Below, piece by piece: positions 39,473 through 52,400 of a stretch of 64,000 nt of DNA (position 1 is its first letter; each line of letters begins with the position of its first letter). A program made the translations under genes and the position numbers. The stretch lies in assembly GCA_025345505.1 (NCBI GenBank), contig JANVCC010000018.1:61594232-61658231 (forward strand), read 5' to 3'. Source of the DNA: Todiramphus chloris collaris. Taxonomy: Eukaryota; Chordata; Aves; Coraciiformes; Alcedinidae. The notes beneath the pieces were generated by a model. It had not been told where the DNA came from, made no database searches, and worked only from the letters and a program-made list of their open reading frames with translations.

Positions 39473-39514
39473 TTCTGTGTCAAATATTTTCCCTTCTGTG
39501 TCCAATATTTTCCC
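39473..39514. repeat. 21-bp tandem duplication
   Basis: TTCTGTGTCAAATATTTTCC+C is followed directly by the same 21 bases with one change (CAA to CCA). It is intronic, with no obvious function. Confidence 0.9.
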
Positions 39515-39736
39515 AGGAAAACTGAGAAAAATAAATTCCCAAGGGATTATAAGTCTCACATGCCAAGTTTTCTGATAGAAATCACCCTCATCTCTTAAAA
39601 ACTGTGCAAATCTTTCTTCATTAGGCTTGATCCAGAAAGGAGCACAATTCTTAGTAGCTCTGCTGCAAAGTAATCATCACAATTCATATTCTGCTTAAAA
39701 AATTGATATGTCTCATCTAAAGTGTCTGATAATATA

Positions 39737-39975
39737 AACATAGAATTGTTCTGGTTGGAAGAGACCTTTAAGATCATCAAGTCCAACCACTAATCCAGCA
39801 TTGACATGTCACCACTAAATCATGTCCCTCAGTGCCACATCTACCTGTTTAAATACCTCTAGGGATGGCAACTCCCGGACTTCCCTGGGCAGCCTGTTCC
39901 AATCCTTTACAGCCCTTTCAGTGAAGAAAGTTTTCCTAATATCCAATCTAAACCTGCCCTGACTATTAAGTTGGC
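39737..39975 (-). mobile_element. CR1 LINE 3' end
   Basis: Minus orientation: CATAGAATTGTTCTGGTTGG, AGATCATCAAGTCCAACCAC, CTGGGCAGCCTGTTCCAATC and TTTTCCTAATATCCAATCTAA are reverse complements of the CR1 3' region. Confidence 0.92.
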
Positions 39976-42799
39976 GACATGCTGTGTTGCTTCAACTTCA
40001 GGCTGGATCCAGGACTTGGGAATTTAAACTGCTCACTCCCAGTTTTGAAGTTTGCTCTTCACTTCTTAATATAAACCCCAAGTTCTGTAAAAAAACACAC
40101 AACTTTTCCTTCTAGGATAAGAGTATTTACTCGTGATTCACTGTCAAACTGCAGTGCAATATCACAGGGTACTGTGCAAAATCATACCTGCATTCCTGAC
40201 CCGTATCTCAATACAGCTGGTTTGTCCATGGCACCCATTTGGGAAGCACCCTGAAGGACTGAAGAGACTCATGATACTTGGTAAATGTGAGTATTTACCA
40301 CCCCTATGCTTAGGAGTGCTGAAATAAAATGTAATACAGTCTAGACAGCATACAGCAAAGAAAAAGAAGAAGAAAAAAAACTATATATTGCTCATACTAG
40401 CAGTCACAGAATGAATGAGCCAGCACTGCAGGCTACTGCAAAAAAACTACGCATCCCATACTGTGTGAAGGGGAGTTTCTTATGAAAACCACAAGAAATA
40501 CTGTGCATAATCTGGGACATAATTGAAGGAAGAAAGTTGAACTGGTAAAGCATCCAGAAGAACGGAACAAAACACAAGAGTGAGAAGAGACTTAAAGACA
40601 CATGATTAATGTGTCTGAACATGCTAGAGTTGTGTCATCTATGAGAAAAAAAAACCCATATATTGCTGGACATGTCATACGATAACTCCTCACTGCATAA
40701 AAACTTGCTGCCAAGCAGAAGAAGAATTACATTTCCCTGTGTGAAAATTAAAAGAACAACAGGACAACATAAAATTCTACTTTAAACTAAAACACAGAAT
40801 AACACTGTAGCTTTTTCTTTTTTTTTTTTTTTTTAAATACATCTGTTTCCAAAGTAAAGGACATGTGAAATAGAATTTAGGAAAAAACAGTCTATCTTTA
40901 AAGGCAGCTGTGTCCACACAGGGTTTATGGGAGGTTGAGGACTCCTTGCTACTGGAAATTTCCAACAACAGATTAGATTCCTCATGGTGGGGTGGGGGCA
41001 TTAATAACTGATCCATCCCTGGTGTTCAAGGTGGATTAACAACTCCATGGACTCCTTGCCAACCCTACATCCTCCTCTGATTTGCATTGCCACTTTTGTA
41101 TTTGCAAGCCACGCTATTCTCATTTCGTAAAAGCCACACTGCACTGCTGCTTCTGACTTCACGTGATTAGGACACACTGACTTTGTCAGTTTTCTTCATG
41201 TTTAAAATGCATTCACAACAATTAATGCTGCCTAAATCAAATAAAATAGGAATGCTTTTTTGGCCAATATTTATACTGCAGGTATTCCAAACAATCTATG
41301 TACACAGGTCTGGTCTACTACATTTTGATGATCAGGGAAGCTTTCATGAAACATAGATATTAATATTTACAATAAAGAAGCAGACAAAACACCTCCAGCA
41401 GCCCAAGACCTCATTTTATTTGCTCTTTATAAGAAAATGCTCTTATCTGGATTGGAGAACAGGTGCAAACAGGTAGAGAACCCCCCACTTCAAATTCCTG
41501 TGAAATGAAAAGACAAAATGGAAAATTTGCTCAAACCGTGCTGAAATGCACTGTAACTTGTTTCAGCACAGAAAGCAAATTGCACGAGTAAAACAAGATG
41601 TCCCGTGGAAATCACTCCTTTTACTCCATCACGTTCTAGATGTTTCTGATGTACTTTCACTGTTTTTGCACAAATCGGAGGTTGCATAATACCCACACAT
41701 GCACACCCCAAACAGAAGAAGTTCCTAGTGGCACCTTCTACAAAACCTTCCTGATGTGTCCGTGTTACAGGACAGTTAACACCGTAGGAGGTGTAATGAA
41801 GGATGTTGCCTTCAGGAGTACTCCATATTAACCAAACTGTCTTGTACTTAATTCAAAGGTAGTTACTGAAGGGCAAAGGCATTAAGTTACTGATAATAAC
41901 TTTTAAAAACAAATAAACCCCTTCCCACTAGCAGAAAATCCTCCTGGGCAAAACATCCAGACATTTATTGCCATTCAAAGAGCCATGACTAGTATGTACC
42001 CTTTACTAACAACAGCTACATCAATGGAAATTCTTTTTCATTGCTTTTATCCACCTCCAACATATCTACAGGCACACTTTCAGTGCAAAGAATAAAAATC
42101 ATAGCTGTCAAAAAATGGACTGTGAAAAATGTGTGCTAAAGCATCCCTAGGAATATCCCCGCCATTACAGAGCCTAGTCACCAAGAGGATATCAAGCTAA
42201 GATGAGCTTCATTTCACCAGAACTCAGGTCGCTTCAAGTACTTACAAGGTCTCGGCACATACTAGGGAGGTCCTCTTGGATACACTCGTCATAGTCCCTC
42301 TCCTCCTGATTCTGCTCTACAAGTATCAATTCCAGATTGCTGGAATTCGTGCTTCAAAAACCCATGACACTGCATTCCCCAGCTCCACTTTGAAGGTGAC
42401 CCACAAATTAAAGATGCAGAGCCAGAGAAAAGCATCCTGACAGGAGAGCTCCCAGAACTCCACCATGATGAAGCTAAGGAGGCCATCCAGGTGGTCACAC
42501 AACAGGGCACAGAAAACACATCCCAAAGCCAATCTGGCACTACACTTATGGACAGTCTTCCTGCTATTTCAGATGCCAGACTGATGCCAGACTCTCACCC
42601 AGTGTAAACCAGTGTGCTTCTGTGAACCAGGTTATATTAGCTGATGACCTAACCCCCCCCCTTGACATTAAATTGGTCAGTCTTGTTCATCATCATCATT
42701 TGCATCTACTCCTGGAAAATATTTACTATTTCATCTTGTTTAGCAAATTAGTTAGAAAATTTATATCATCTGTCAATGAACTGTGTCAGTTTGCTCTTA

Positions 42800-43480
42800 A
42801 AGGCAACAGCGTTAAGTCAGATCAAAAAGTCCATCTAGTCCAGTATCTTATCTCTACCACTGCAAACAGCAGTTACTAGGGAAAAGAAACAGAGCAACTG
42901 CAGAGCCACCTGGTACATCCTTAAAGCTTCTGGAAATTCATCACCCTGAAGAGCTCTTGAGTTATGCATGGTGGACACATGAAATACTAGGTATCAGCAA
43001 AGCTATCCCTCATGAATTTTAGTCCTTTTGAAGACTATTTAACTAACCTTGTGTGGAAAAGTGCTTCCTTTAGCTTTTTCTAAACTTGTTTGCAAATAAG
43101 AGCCAGAAGGCCAAAATTAAAAATGAGTAATTGTTCCTTAATCATTAGTTCCTTCCCATTCCTGGTTTTAAATTATGTCACCTTTCCCTTTTCCTTCTGA
43201 AGAGACTGTATCGATTCAGTCTCCATCTGCATGGACATAGTTCCATGAATGCTTCTGATAATCCTTTTTTCCCTTGTCTATCTTCCATCAAGTTACAAAT
43301 TTAATTGTTGAAACAAGATGAGGAGAGATGCATGAAAAAATAAAGATATGACACATTGCAGGTTTATACAACAAGCAACTTTTCTAATTTTTTCTCCGTT
43401 TCTGTCTCAGTAACTTCTGACATGTTTTTTTTATTGCTCCCATGAGGTTTACAGTAATTTATTCACAATAGCTCTAACCT
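42800..43480 (-). mobile_element. Old, strongly diverged CR1-like LINE 3' fragment
   Basis: Minus orientation. GTCCATCTAGTCCAGTATCT is the well-known 3' part of reptile-type CR1. Further landmarks in the right order are CCTCATGAATTTTAGTCCTT, GTGGAAAAGTGCTTCCTTT and GGTTTATACAACAAGCAACT. It is much more diverged than the other CR1 copies here, so probably an older insertion. Confidence 0.6.
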
Positions 43481-46400
43481 CTGTTAGACATCCTAATAGA
43501 TTAGAAAATAAGCATGACTAGCAGCATTTAGTCCTTTTGTGTCTGTCTATTCATTTGCTTTTAAAATCGGTCTAGTTACCACACTGATGAATATTTCTCA
43601 AAATAAACCCATATAAACACTGGTTTTATCAATTCTTTCACTGCTCACAGGTTTACAAGTAGCCAAGCATGTCCTTTCTCTACAGGCACCACAATAAATT
43701 CACCATCTCTAACATATGAATTTATTGTTATTTATTGTCTAGAAGCAATATCCTAAATATTCACTGTTAAAATTCAAAAGATGATTTCTAATTTTTCCCA
43801 CTCAGCTACACCTTACAAAGCCTATTTATGTCCCATTTCAAAGAAATGCTTGAAAACCAGAAAGATATACCAGCCTGTGCTCCCATACCTCATATACCTT
43901 ATTCATTTCCAGCACTTTCTTTTAAAAAGAAAAAAGAAAAACCACCAACACTTGCTTTCATCAACAAAAGCAAGCTACAGGATTACACTTAAGTTGCTTT
44001 TTCCACTCAACACTAAGGCGTCACAAGTCAAACATGATTTGAAAGCTCGTAGTACAACCCTTTCAGGGTTTGGTCAGATCGTATCGATCTGTTAAGTCGC
44101 AAGCACGAATTTTGCATGCAGCCTTCCTTGTAATTTAGCAGGGAAACATCTGAATCCTTTGTACCACCTGCAGCACTCAGCCACACAAATCAATTTACTT
44201 CAGTTAACAAAGGGAAAGTGCAGAGTAAACACCGCAGACCTGATTCAACTTAATTTGAGAGATCCCCTGAGTGTCACCAAAACCACTACATAAAAGTATC
44301 TACCTTACACAGAAAAGAAATTCTCAGATTTAAAGATAAGACTATAGTTTGGCGTATTCAGAAATTAAAAAAAGAAAAACAATCAACCAACCAACCTTCC
44401 ACCAGAACGTGGCACGTCACTAACATGGCACATGGCACTATTACTTGCCTCTATCACAACTCGCTGGAATCAGTGTCCTGCTTTGCAAGGCGCTCCACAG
44501 TTTGGACAAGTAATCTTGCCCTGTGGCTCAAAAGCCTTGAATCCTTTCAAAAATTTAAAGGGCCTTGTTAGAAGTTAACAAGGACAAGAAATTTATCTGC
44601 AGCAGAGAGAAGCAAAGCTGCAGCCTTGTGTGCAGCGGCAGATGTACAAGCTTTATTATGGTGCAAGTATCACTGGTAGCTACAAGAAAGACTGGAATGT
44701 CTGTCCTTTGTAAACCTCATCTCTCATCAGTTCCTGAGGACAATAATTACAAAAGTTTTGGATAAAATTAGTGTTTCCTCACATAGGAAGAACCAGAAAA
44801 CCTGAAATTTTGAGAACATTACGCTTACAAAGCAAGTTAATTTGGAAGACATACTGAAAGCTGAAGTATACTAGTTTTTCCTGCAAGTTGTGATTCTGAT
44901 CCAGCTTCTTAATTTAGGCACATGGTGCACAATCAATGGATGTTTGGAACTGGTGGCACAGCAGCTTTATTAGAACCAGAAGATCTTTAAGTTCAGACAC
45001 AGAATCATCCAGGCTACTTTATTCAACTTAAGTTCATCTCCCTTTTACACAGATCAAGCTTGAAACTAATTTCAGAATTTAAGATACAATTCTGCTTTAG
45101 CTGATCGGAGTACAGATCCACAGATCACATAGCTACCCCTCATGTTTCAAGCCTGTCAGGGAAAGAGTGAGACTTATCGGTACAGGGGAGGGGAAGAGAT
45201 AATGTGCCTTATTCCTGAGGAGAACAAACCTTTACACCACTTGCTCTACCAAAAAAAAATCCTGCATGTCTGCACATAATAAATTACCTAGTATTTAAGC
45301 TCCTGGATTTTCACAGTTAAATTTCCTGAGAAGCAACTATTACATTGCAAACCAATACAGAAACTACTATATACCTAAAATTGCTACTGCTCACACCGCT
45401 ACACCATCTGCCACTAAAGGCAGCACCGCCTGCCCAGCCTCACAAGTAACTGCACTATTGCATCCCACAGCAGAAAAACGGATATGACTCATCTGAGCTA
45501 AATTCTTAACGTTTGACATGATGGCTGCTAATTGCTGCAAAACGAGATTTAACATGTCTGATAAGCAAGTCCACATTTGGCTTTGTCAATGGTAACTCCA
45601 GGTGGCCTGCGATAGCTGTGGTCTCATTCTCATTCAGTCCCGTTTGACAGCAAAAAGAAGAGCCTTGACTTACTGTTGCTTGGCACTCTCTGTATGAATA
45701 CACAAATGCTCAAAGTTTACTTCCAAAGGCAAACCATGCTTGCATAACATTCCAGTACCAAAAGCTGCTTTTTTTTTTGCTACAGCACTTTTTTTTAGAA
45801 TTACTGCAGTAAAAATCTAGTACCCAACCACTCTTTAAGAGTTTTAAAAACTTTTCTTCTGATTTGATGTTAAGGATGATAGATGTTCTTGTCTTCTTAA
45901 CAGAAATGAGTCATGTCTAAGTCACCAATGATAAGAGCAGCAGCACATCTTATCTAGCCAGCACCTCACAAACTCAGGAAGCCTGAGTTGTCTCCTCAGC
46001 TCTAGATAGTCTACTGTCAAATCTCAGGCAAGTTTCTTTCTATCCTTCTGATTTCACTATCCTGAAAACAGTGAGCTTGCTATTTGTTCCCTCTATAAAG
46101 TGCTATGGGATCTATGGATGAAATCCACAAGTAGACGTATTACCCACAAACGGGAATGGCCACCATCATAGCTGGTAGAAGTCATTTCAACATAAAACAC
46201 TTGGGAGTGCTTAAAGTGTGGAATTTGGTGAATGTCCATATATAAATACTCAGAATCAAGCTAGCACAGTGTCAAACTCCATGTTTAGGAAAAAAAAAAG
46301 AAATTACTGTTCCAGTAGCAGTTTTTGAAACAGAATTACCACCGTAGCTACAAATGATATAATACATTTTAAAGTGTCTTGCATAGTATCATATTTATGA

Positions 46401-49400
46401 GTAAGAACAATGACCAGAAGAATAGGAACACAGACAAACAACTTGAGAAAACAGGCTACAAACGAATCCCTCACCTGCTTTTCTCAAATCACATCAGACA
46501 GAAAAAAATCTCACGCTAGCTAGCCCACAACTGGACCAAGGAAATGATAGTAGAAGCTGCTTATGAATTAATCAATTCCAACTGGCTAGATCAGTGGTCC
46601 ATGAGAAATTTTGATGATTGGCATAGGTTAGTTGAGCCCAAATGGTTAAGAATGACCATTTGCATATTTAGCAGGTGATTTAGTTAATCTTCTATTTCTA
46701 TTCTTTATGTATTGCATGTATGGGTAAAAATGTTTTCATTCCAAGTAATTTCTGCAGTTCAGTTAGTATTCCAAGTATGCTGGTACCAATTAACTAAAAT
46801 AACTCAGTATACAATATCTAACAGCAAGATTCAACACAGGCTTCAAGCTCTATTCAAGCTGAAGTGATGAAATGGTAAGAGAACAGTCATTTATGCTAAA
46901 AATAGAATTCTTTTTTTCCTACAACAAATACTGGTGTGAATAGGAAAGCTACACAGATGCAAGCCTTGAAATAAAGGCCAACAAAATAGATATTCATTTT
47001 TACACAAACTAAATAACCAACACAGCTGGTGAGAAATGCATCTGTTTGCATTTGTACAGTATTAACACTTGAATTCGCATGCTTCAGACTCTTTGTCAAC
47101 TTCTACAGAGGGGAAAGAGAAAAATTTAGGATTAAGAAACATCTGAGACATTAAAAAAATATAAATTAAAAAAAATTACAACAGCCACCACCTATTCATA
47201 CATTCATTTTGAGTGGAGTAACCACTCTTTTCCTTTGAGGAATACTGAGATTTGTCCAAAAATACCTGAAACCTAGGAATCAATTTTGCCAGCACTGAAC
47301 AAATTTACAGCAGCATGAATCCAAATTAAGCTCCTGAAACTTTACCTCACCTGTTTCTTTCACAATCGACCTTCTTTATTTTCCACAATGAAGGTTTTTC
47401 ACTGTAACTGCAGTAATGCAGAGCAGTTATATTATGCTGAAATTAATCACTGAAAAATACTGTATCTTTTATCAAAACAGGAACTGAGAAGTGCTCTCTC
47501 AGTTATGCCTTATAGTTGGTCTGAAAGTCCAAATGTACCAAAATGGAAAATAAAATTTTTACATCTTAGTCATGACTTTTTGAATGTTACGTGCAGATAC
47601 AAAGGAACTGATGATCCATGCTGGAAAAGATGCACAAACGCTGTACTTGCAATCTAGTTCTATACGGTTGTTTTTCGGAAAGATTTCTTTTCAAGAGACA
47701 GCACATATTAGCATATTATTTGCTTGATGACTATTGAGGCCTACGACTTAGAATATCTACCCACTGCCCTTCATTCACTTTAAGGGCTCCAAGAAAGTCT
47801 GTGAATTTTGAAGCTAAGATAGCTGCTGGAATTATGAATTCACAGATGAAACATCTTTAACCCACCTCCCTGAATAGGCATGGCACTGCAATTCTGCACA
47901 TCCTCAGCTCTCAACGCAAGCTTCAAAACTCTTCAAAGAAGCACACTTGTTGCACCTAAACTAGGAAACCAGTAAAGCCATGGTGATTGATTAAATGTGC
48001 CCCAGACACCACTTCTGCATGAGGATCAAGTGGCCTGGAATGGCTTACATCCATCTTAAATTCTCCTAGTCTCAGGTTGCTGCCTTTAGATGGGCCACTG
48101 GGAATGCTACTGAGACTGTACTAGTTGACCCAGGCCAAAAGCATGACAAAAATGGTGACAACTTAAGAGCACAGGCAACTGAACTCTGGTATCCATGAAC
48201 GCCCTCGTTTGCGAGCAGAGATGCAGTCACCAGTTTGGGGTGGCAGAATCTTTGAACTTCCAGCTTGTGAGATGCCCAGAAGCTTGTCTTCCCAATCCAG
48301 AGCAAAACCCAAACGGTATTTCCAAACCTTCCCATAAACTGAAAGTTTCTGAAAAATATCAGGCTGAGAGCACAAACAGCTGGCACAACATGAAATACAT
48401 TCCTTAGCCACCCCTACCGGAAGAGGAAAGGCTATGAGGCAACACACGACGAGACAGGATCAAGAATAACGTGAAACCACACCTTTAGGCAATCTCAACT
48501 CAGGTTGCTGCAGTCCTGTTTTTGATCTGTCCTCTGGAACGCGTGCTCAGCTCAGAGAACTTACTCAACAGAAAGCTATCCAGAAAGAAATAAAGTGATG
48601 AGTTAGCAATCGGGTCATCTTCCTGACCTACCTCATCATGTAACTCTGAACACTGAAAACAGCACCAGGGGGATGTGTGTTAGTTCATTTTTTTCACCCA
48701 CTCAAAGATTATTTGAAAATACGCCATGTCAACCAGGCCTTTTAGCGTTGAAAGTCTGAGAAAGTTCTGCTGCAAAAGTACAGCTAGAAATTACAATGGC
48801 AGTAGCTATAAATCGATAGCTTCAACTCACAAGGAGTTGATAAGGAATAGAAGTTAATAAGGAATAAATAATTTCTTATGAACTGAATTAAATACTGAAG
48901 ACAGGTACCTGCCAGTTTGTAACCAGCCACAGGATACACTGAAATGTGCTCTGGGTTGGGAAGTCTGCCTACAAGGAAATTTTTCCACTGGAACTACTCT
49001 GAAAGTACTTAAACAGAGAAGAAATAGAGACAAAATATCAGGTTGTCAACACACTGATCATTCAAATTGGAGACACTTCTGGGACACCACAGAAACATAC
49101 CAAAATGTAAGCAGTTAAGCAACAAAAGGGACTGGAAGTTTTCCAGTTACACACCCATCTGGCAGGATTTGCTACAGAAGTTCTTGCTTTAGATCAGTCC
49201 ATTTTCCTAGCACTTTTATTGCATTTTGGCCTTCTTGCATCAGCTGGAAAAGGGAGATCATGGATTCTGGTAACAGAATTACTGGCAAGAATCCTTATTT
49301 TTGTGCTTCTTTTGTGGAACACTTTTAGAATGCATACTTTTAACGCTTTCTCCATTTTCCTCAAAATTGTGAAATGCACCCAAGTGTGTTGAGGTATTTA

Positions 49401-52400
49401 AATTAAGTTAAAATCAATTCACACTTAATGACCTCCACAAACTTCAAAGTAAGTGCATCTGAGTAAAGCTTCAATACAAGCTCTTTGAGTGTCAGCTAAA
49501 TCCAGACCATGAGACACTTGAAAACTCATCTGCAAACAGAGGGTTCTGCCATATACTCTGAGACTGGTCCAGCAAAAAACTGCTAGAACAGCTGGGCTGG
49601 GCTCCACCGTGTAGTCTCAACCCTGGACAGTGCTGCCCATATAGGCTCCAGCCTAGAAGAAGGTTTGTCCAGAACCCAGGATACACCACCTGTCACCAGC
49701 AGTAGCCCAAACCTGAGGGCTTCCTCCCTCATGCTGAGAGGCTGAGGAAGTACCTTCTCTCCAGCTGCAGACCTGGACTCAGCAATTCCACACGAATTTC
49801 AGACTTCACCACCAGAGATGGCTTTCTATGGCTGTAGGAAGTCAGGGTACCCATGTGGTACCCTTGGTCTGTAACAGCAAGTAGAAGACGCAAAAACCAG
49901 TCCTCTACTCACTCTGACCTAGGGGTAGGACAGACCACAATCCCTCAAGAGCAGACCAGAAGCAGGCAGTGCTGCAAGATCCTGACGCTTCCTCAAAGAT
50001 AACAGCACTGGCTGCATCAGCCTGCTCACACAACAATGGTAATGCCTTTTCTCTCTTCCTCCCTTTAGAGCTGTGCACTGGGGAACATTCTCTTTCCTCC
50101 TCTCTATAAACATATTTAAAAAAAAAAAAAATCCTGCTTTGTACAACAATGCTGTAGCTGTACAAGATATTTTGGAAGTGCCACTCTTTTCTTGTTTACC
50201 CTGCAATCTTTCCTATGTGCTCATATATCCAGAATTCTCCCTATATCCAGAATTGTTACTCTGGATCCAAATCCAAATCCAGTGACAACCCTGAAAGACA
50301 TAAAAGGAATAAAAAACTCCAGCACAAACAAAATGAAGCTAGAGTTACAAAGGTTTTAAGTTACACAGTCTCAATATAAAAAAAAATAAACTAAAAAGTA
50401 ATACTTCTCCCGTAATTAACATACACTCACACAAAAAAAACCCCAAAACAGTTGGGGAAGGTGGATTCACCCAGGCTTCAGTCTTGAGTTGTAAACAATA
50501 TACAACTATTGAATTAATCTGGGAGTTTCACCTCCTTAAATAAGTTTTAATGTCATGAACAAAGGAAATAATTTTTGAACAGCAGTCTGTACGATTTACA
50601 AGGTCACTGAAAACCGTTGTAAAAGACTACATCTTAAAGGACTCCAAGTATAATATTAAACATATTTATTATTATGTGAAGTAGCAGTGGACTTCAGCTC
50701 TGCAGAAAACAAAAACTGAAAGTGACCTTAAGGAAAGAGAGAATGTAAATAAACAGGACTTTGGTGTATTTACACAGGTAACAACCACTTCTTGTGAAAG
50801 TGATTGGGACAGCAACACTGAGCCATTCCTCACCCAGGAATGGTGATGGTGTTTGGAACTGACCAAATTCCGCTCCCAAGGAGATGTGGAAGGATTCCCA
50901 GTTCTTCACACAAACTGCCTGGCAAAACTTTCTCATTTCCAACTGTGATCTGGAAGACAAGGTTACATTCAGGAAGCAAAGAGCTTCTGCCCTTCTCCAC
51001 AGATGACACATGTCACTTCCACTGATGGCACGAGCTGCAATGATGCAGCGCACAAACAAAAACCTGGCTTTCACCAACATGCCATGCTATTGCCAGCATC
51101 TGAAGCAGAACCAGTGGTCAGCACACATACATTTAGATTAAAGTTACTCCCTTTTCTTATGAATCACCCATAAGGTTCCTGGAGGAAGGCTGAAAAACCT
51201 TACCTTAAGATACCACATTGAAAGGAAGTAACAAAGCAATACATCACAAAAATAGGGCATAAATCTAGCATCTTTCCCCTTAGAGATATTTTTCTAGAGG
51301 GAAAAAAGCAGTACGGTCATGCATTTAAATGCATGTGCAGCTGTAGAAATCATATGGAAGGTGGAGAAGTGGAAGTAGGATCATTTCATTTTATGAGTGT
51401 GTCTCCATGGTGGAATTAAATGAAGTATTTTGTTATTGCATCAACATAGCTAGGTAAATTTATCCCAAGCACAAGGGGCCTCGCTTCAGAACCATAAATG
51501 AATTCCTACAGTGGTATAAGCCCTCCTTTCCTCTTGGTACATCACCAAGCCTTCCCTGCTCACACCCAGGGCTTTCTGTGCTATGGTCAGATGAGTGACT
51601 TGGGCACTCGCACACATTCCAGAACACACTTCTGTTGGAAGCACTTAAGTTCATGGGAAGGTGCTGGAGGACTTCCAACTTGTGATATTTAACCCGCATC
51701 TTTACACTTTACAGACTGCAGGTTTCAGTCCACAGTGCCTAGTGAGTCAGAAAGACTGTACTGAAGTCAGCATTACACCTCCATCAGACAGGTACGATGT
51801 CAAGGGGAAGAAGATCAGATAAAACTCTGCAAAAGCTGTGGATGACTTCTCTGTGAAGATATCACTGAAAAGCTATCTTCACCACTGAAAGCACCAGCTG
51901 CTTACTCACCCAGAGTACACTCTCTGCAAGAGATATCCACTGATGCCATCAGCCAGTCCCAGAGCAACTAATTTACTTTATTATAGTAAGGGAGAAACGC
52001 AGACCAAATTTATCACAAGGGTATCTAGTTCCTAAATCAAAATGTACGTTTCTTGTGGGATTTAAAAGAGTGATGATTCCCACTGACTTCAAATGAGTCA
52101 GTCTGTGGGAGATCTTTAAGCCCCATGCTGCATCTAGATGCATCCCAAAGGTTATGAATAAAGGCGGACAGGATTTACAAGAGAATTCAACTCTGGCGTG
52201 CTGTTGTTAGTAGTTGATCAGCAGCTCTTGATAATTGAAAGAAGGATTATATCTGCTCCAGTCAAAGAATAAATTTGGTCTCAGAGGAAGAAAAGTAATA
52301 CACACTAAAAAGCAGCAGCCTGTGCTTGTGTATCAGTCTCAGCCTGAGGTTCATTTTCTCTTTGAATACAAACAACTACAAACTTCTTACAGAAATCTAC

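Noticed and set aside
42289..42540. Trp/Ser-rich minus-strand frame of 83 codons
   Set aside because: Antisense shadow of the more coding-like plus-strand frame at 42368-42604; no support of its own.
46571..46680. Possible repeat beginning near GATCAGTGGTCCATGAG
   Set aside because: A short resemblance to an interspersed repeat that does not extend; too weak to call.
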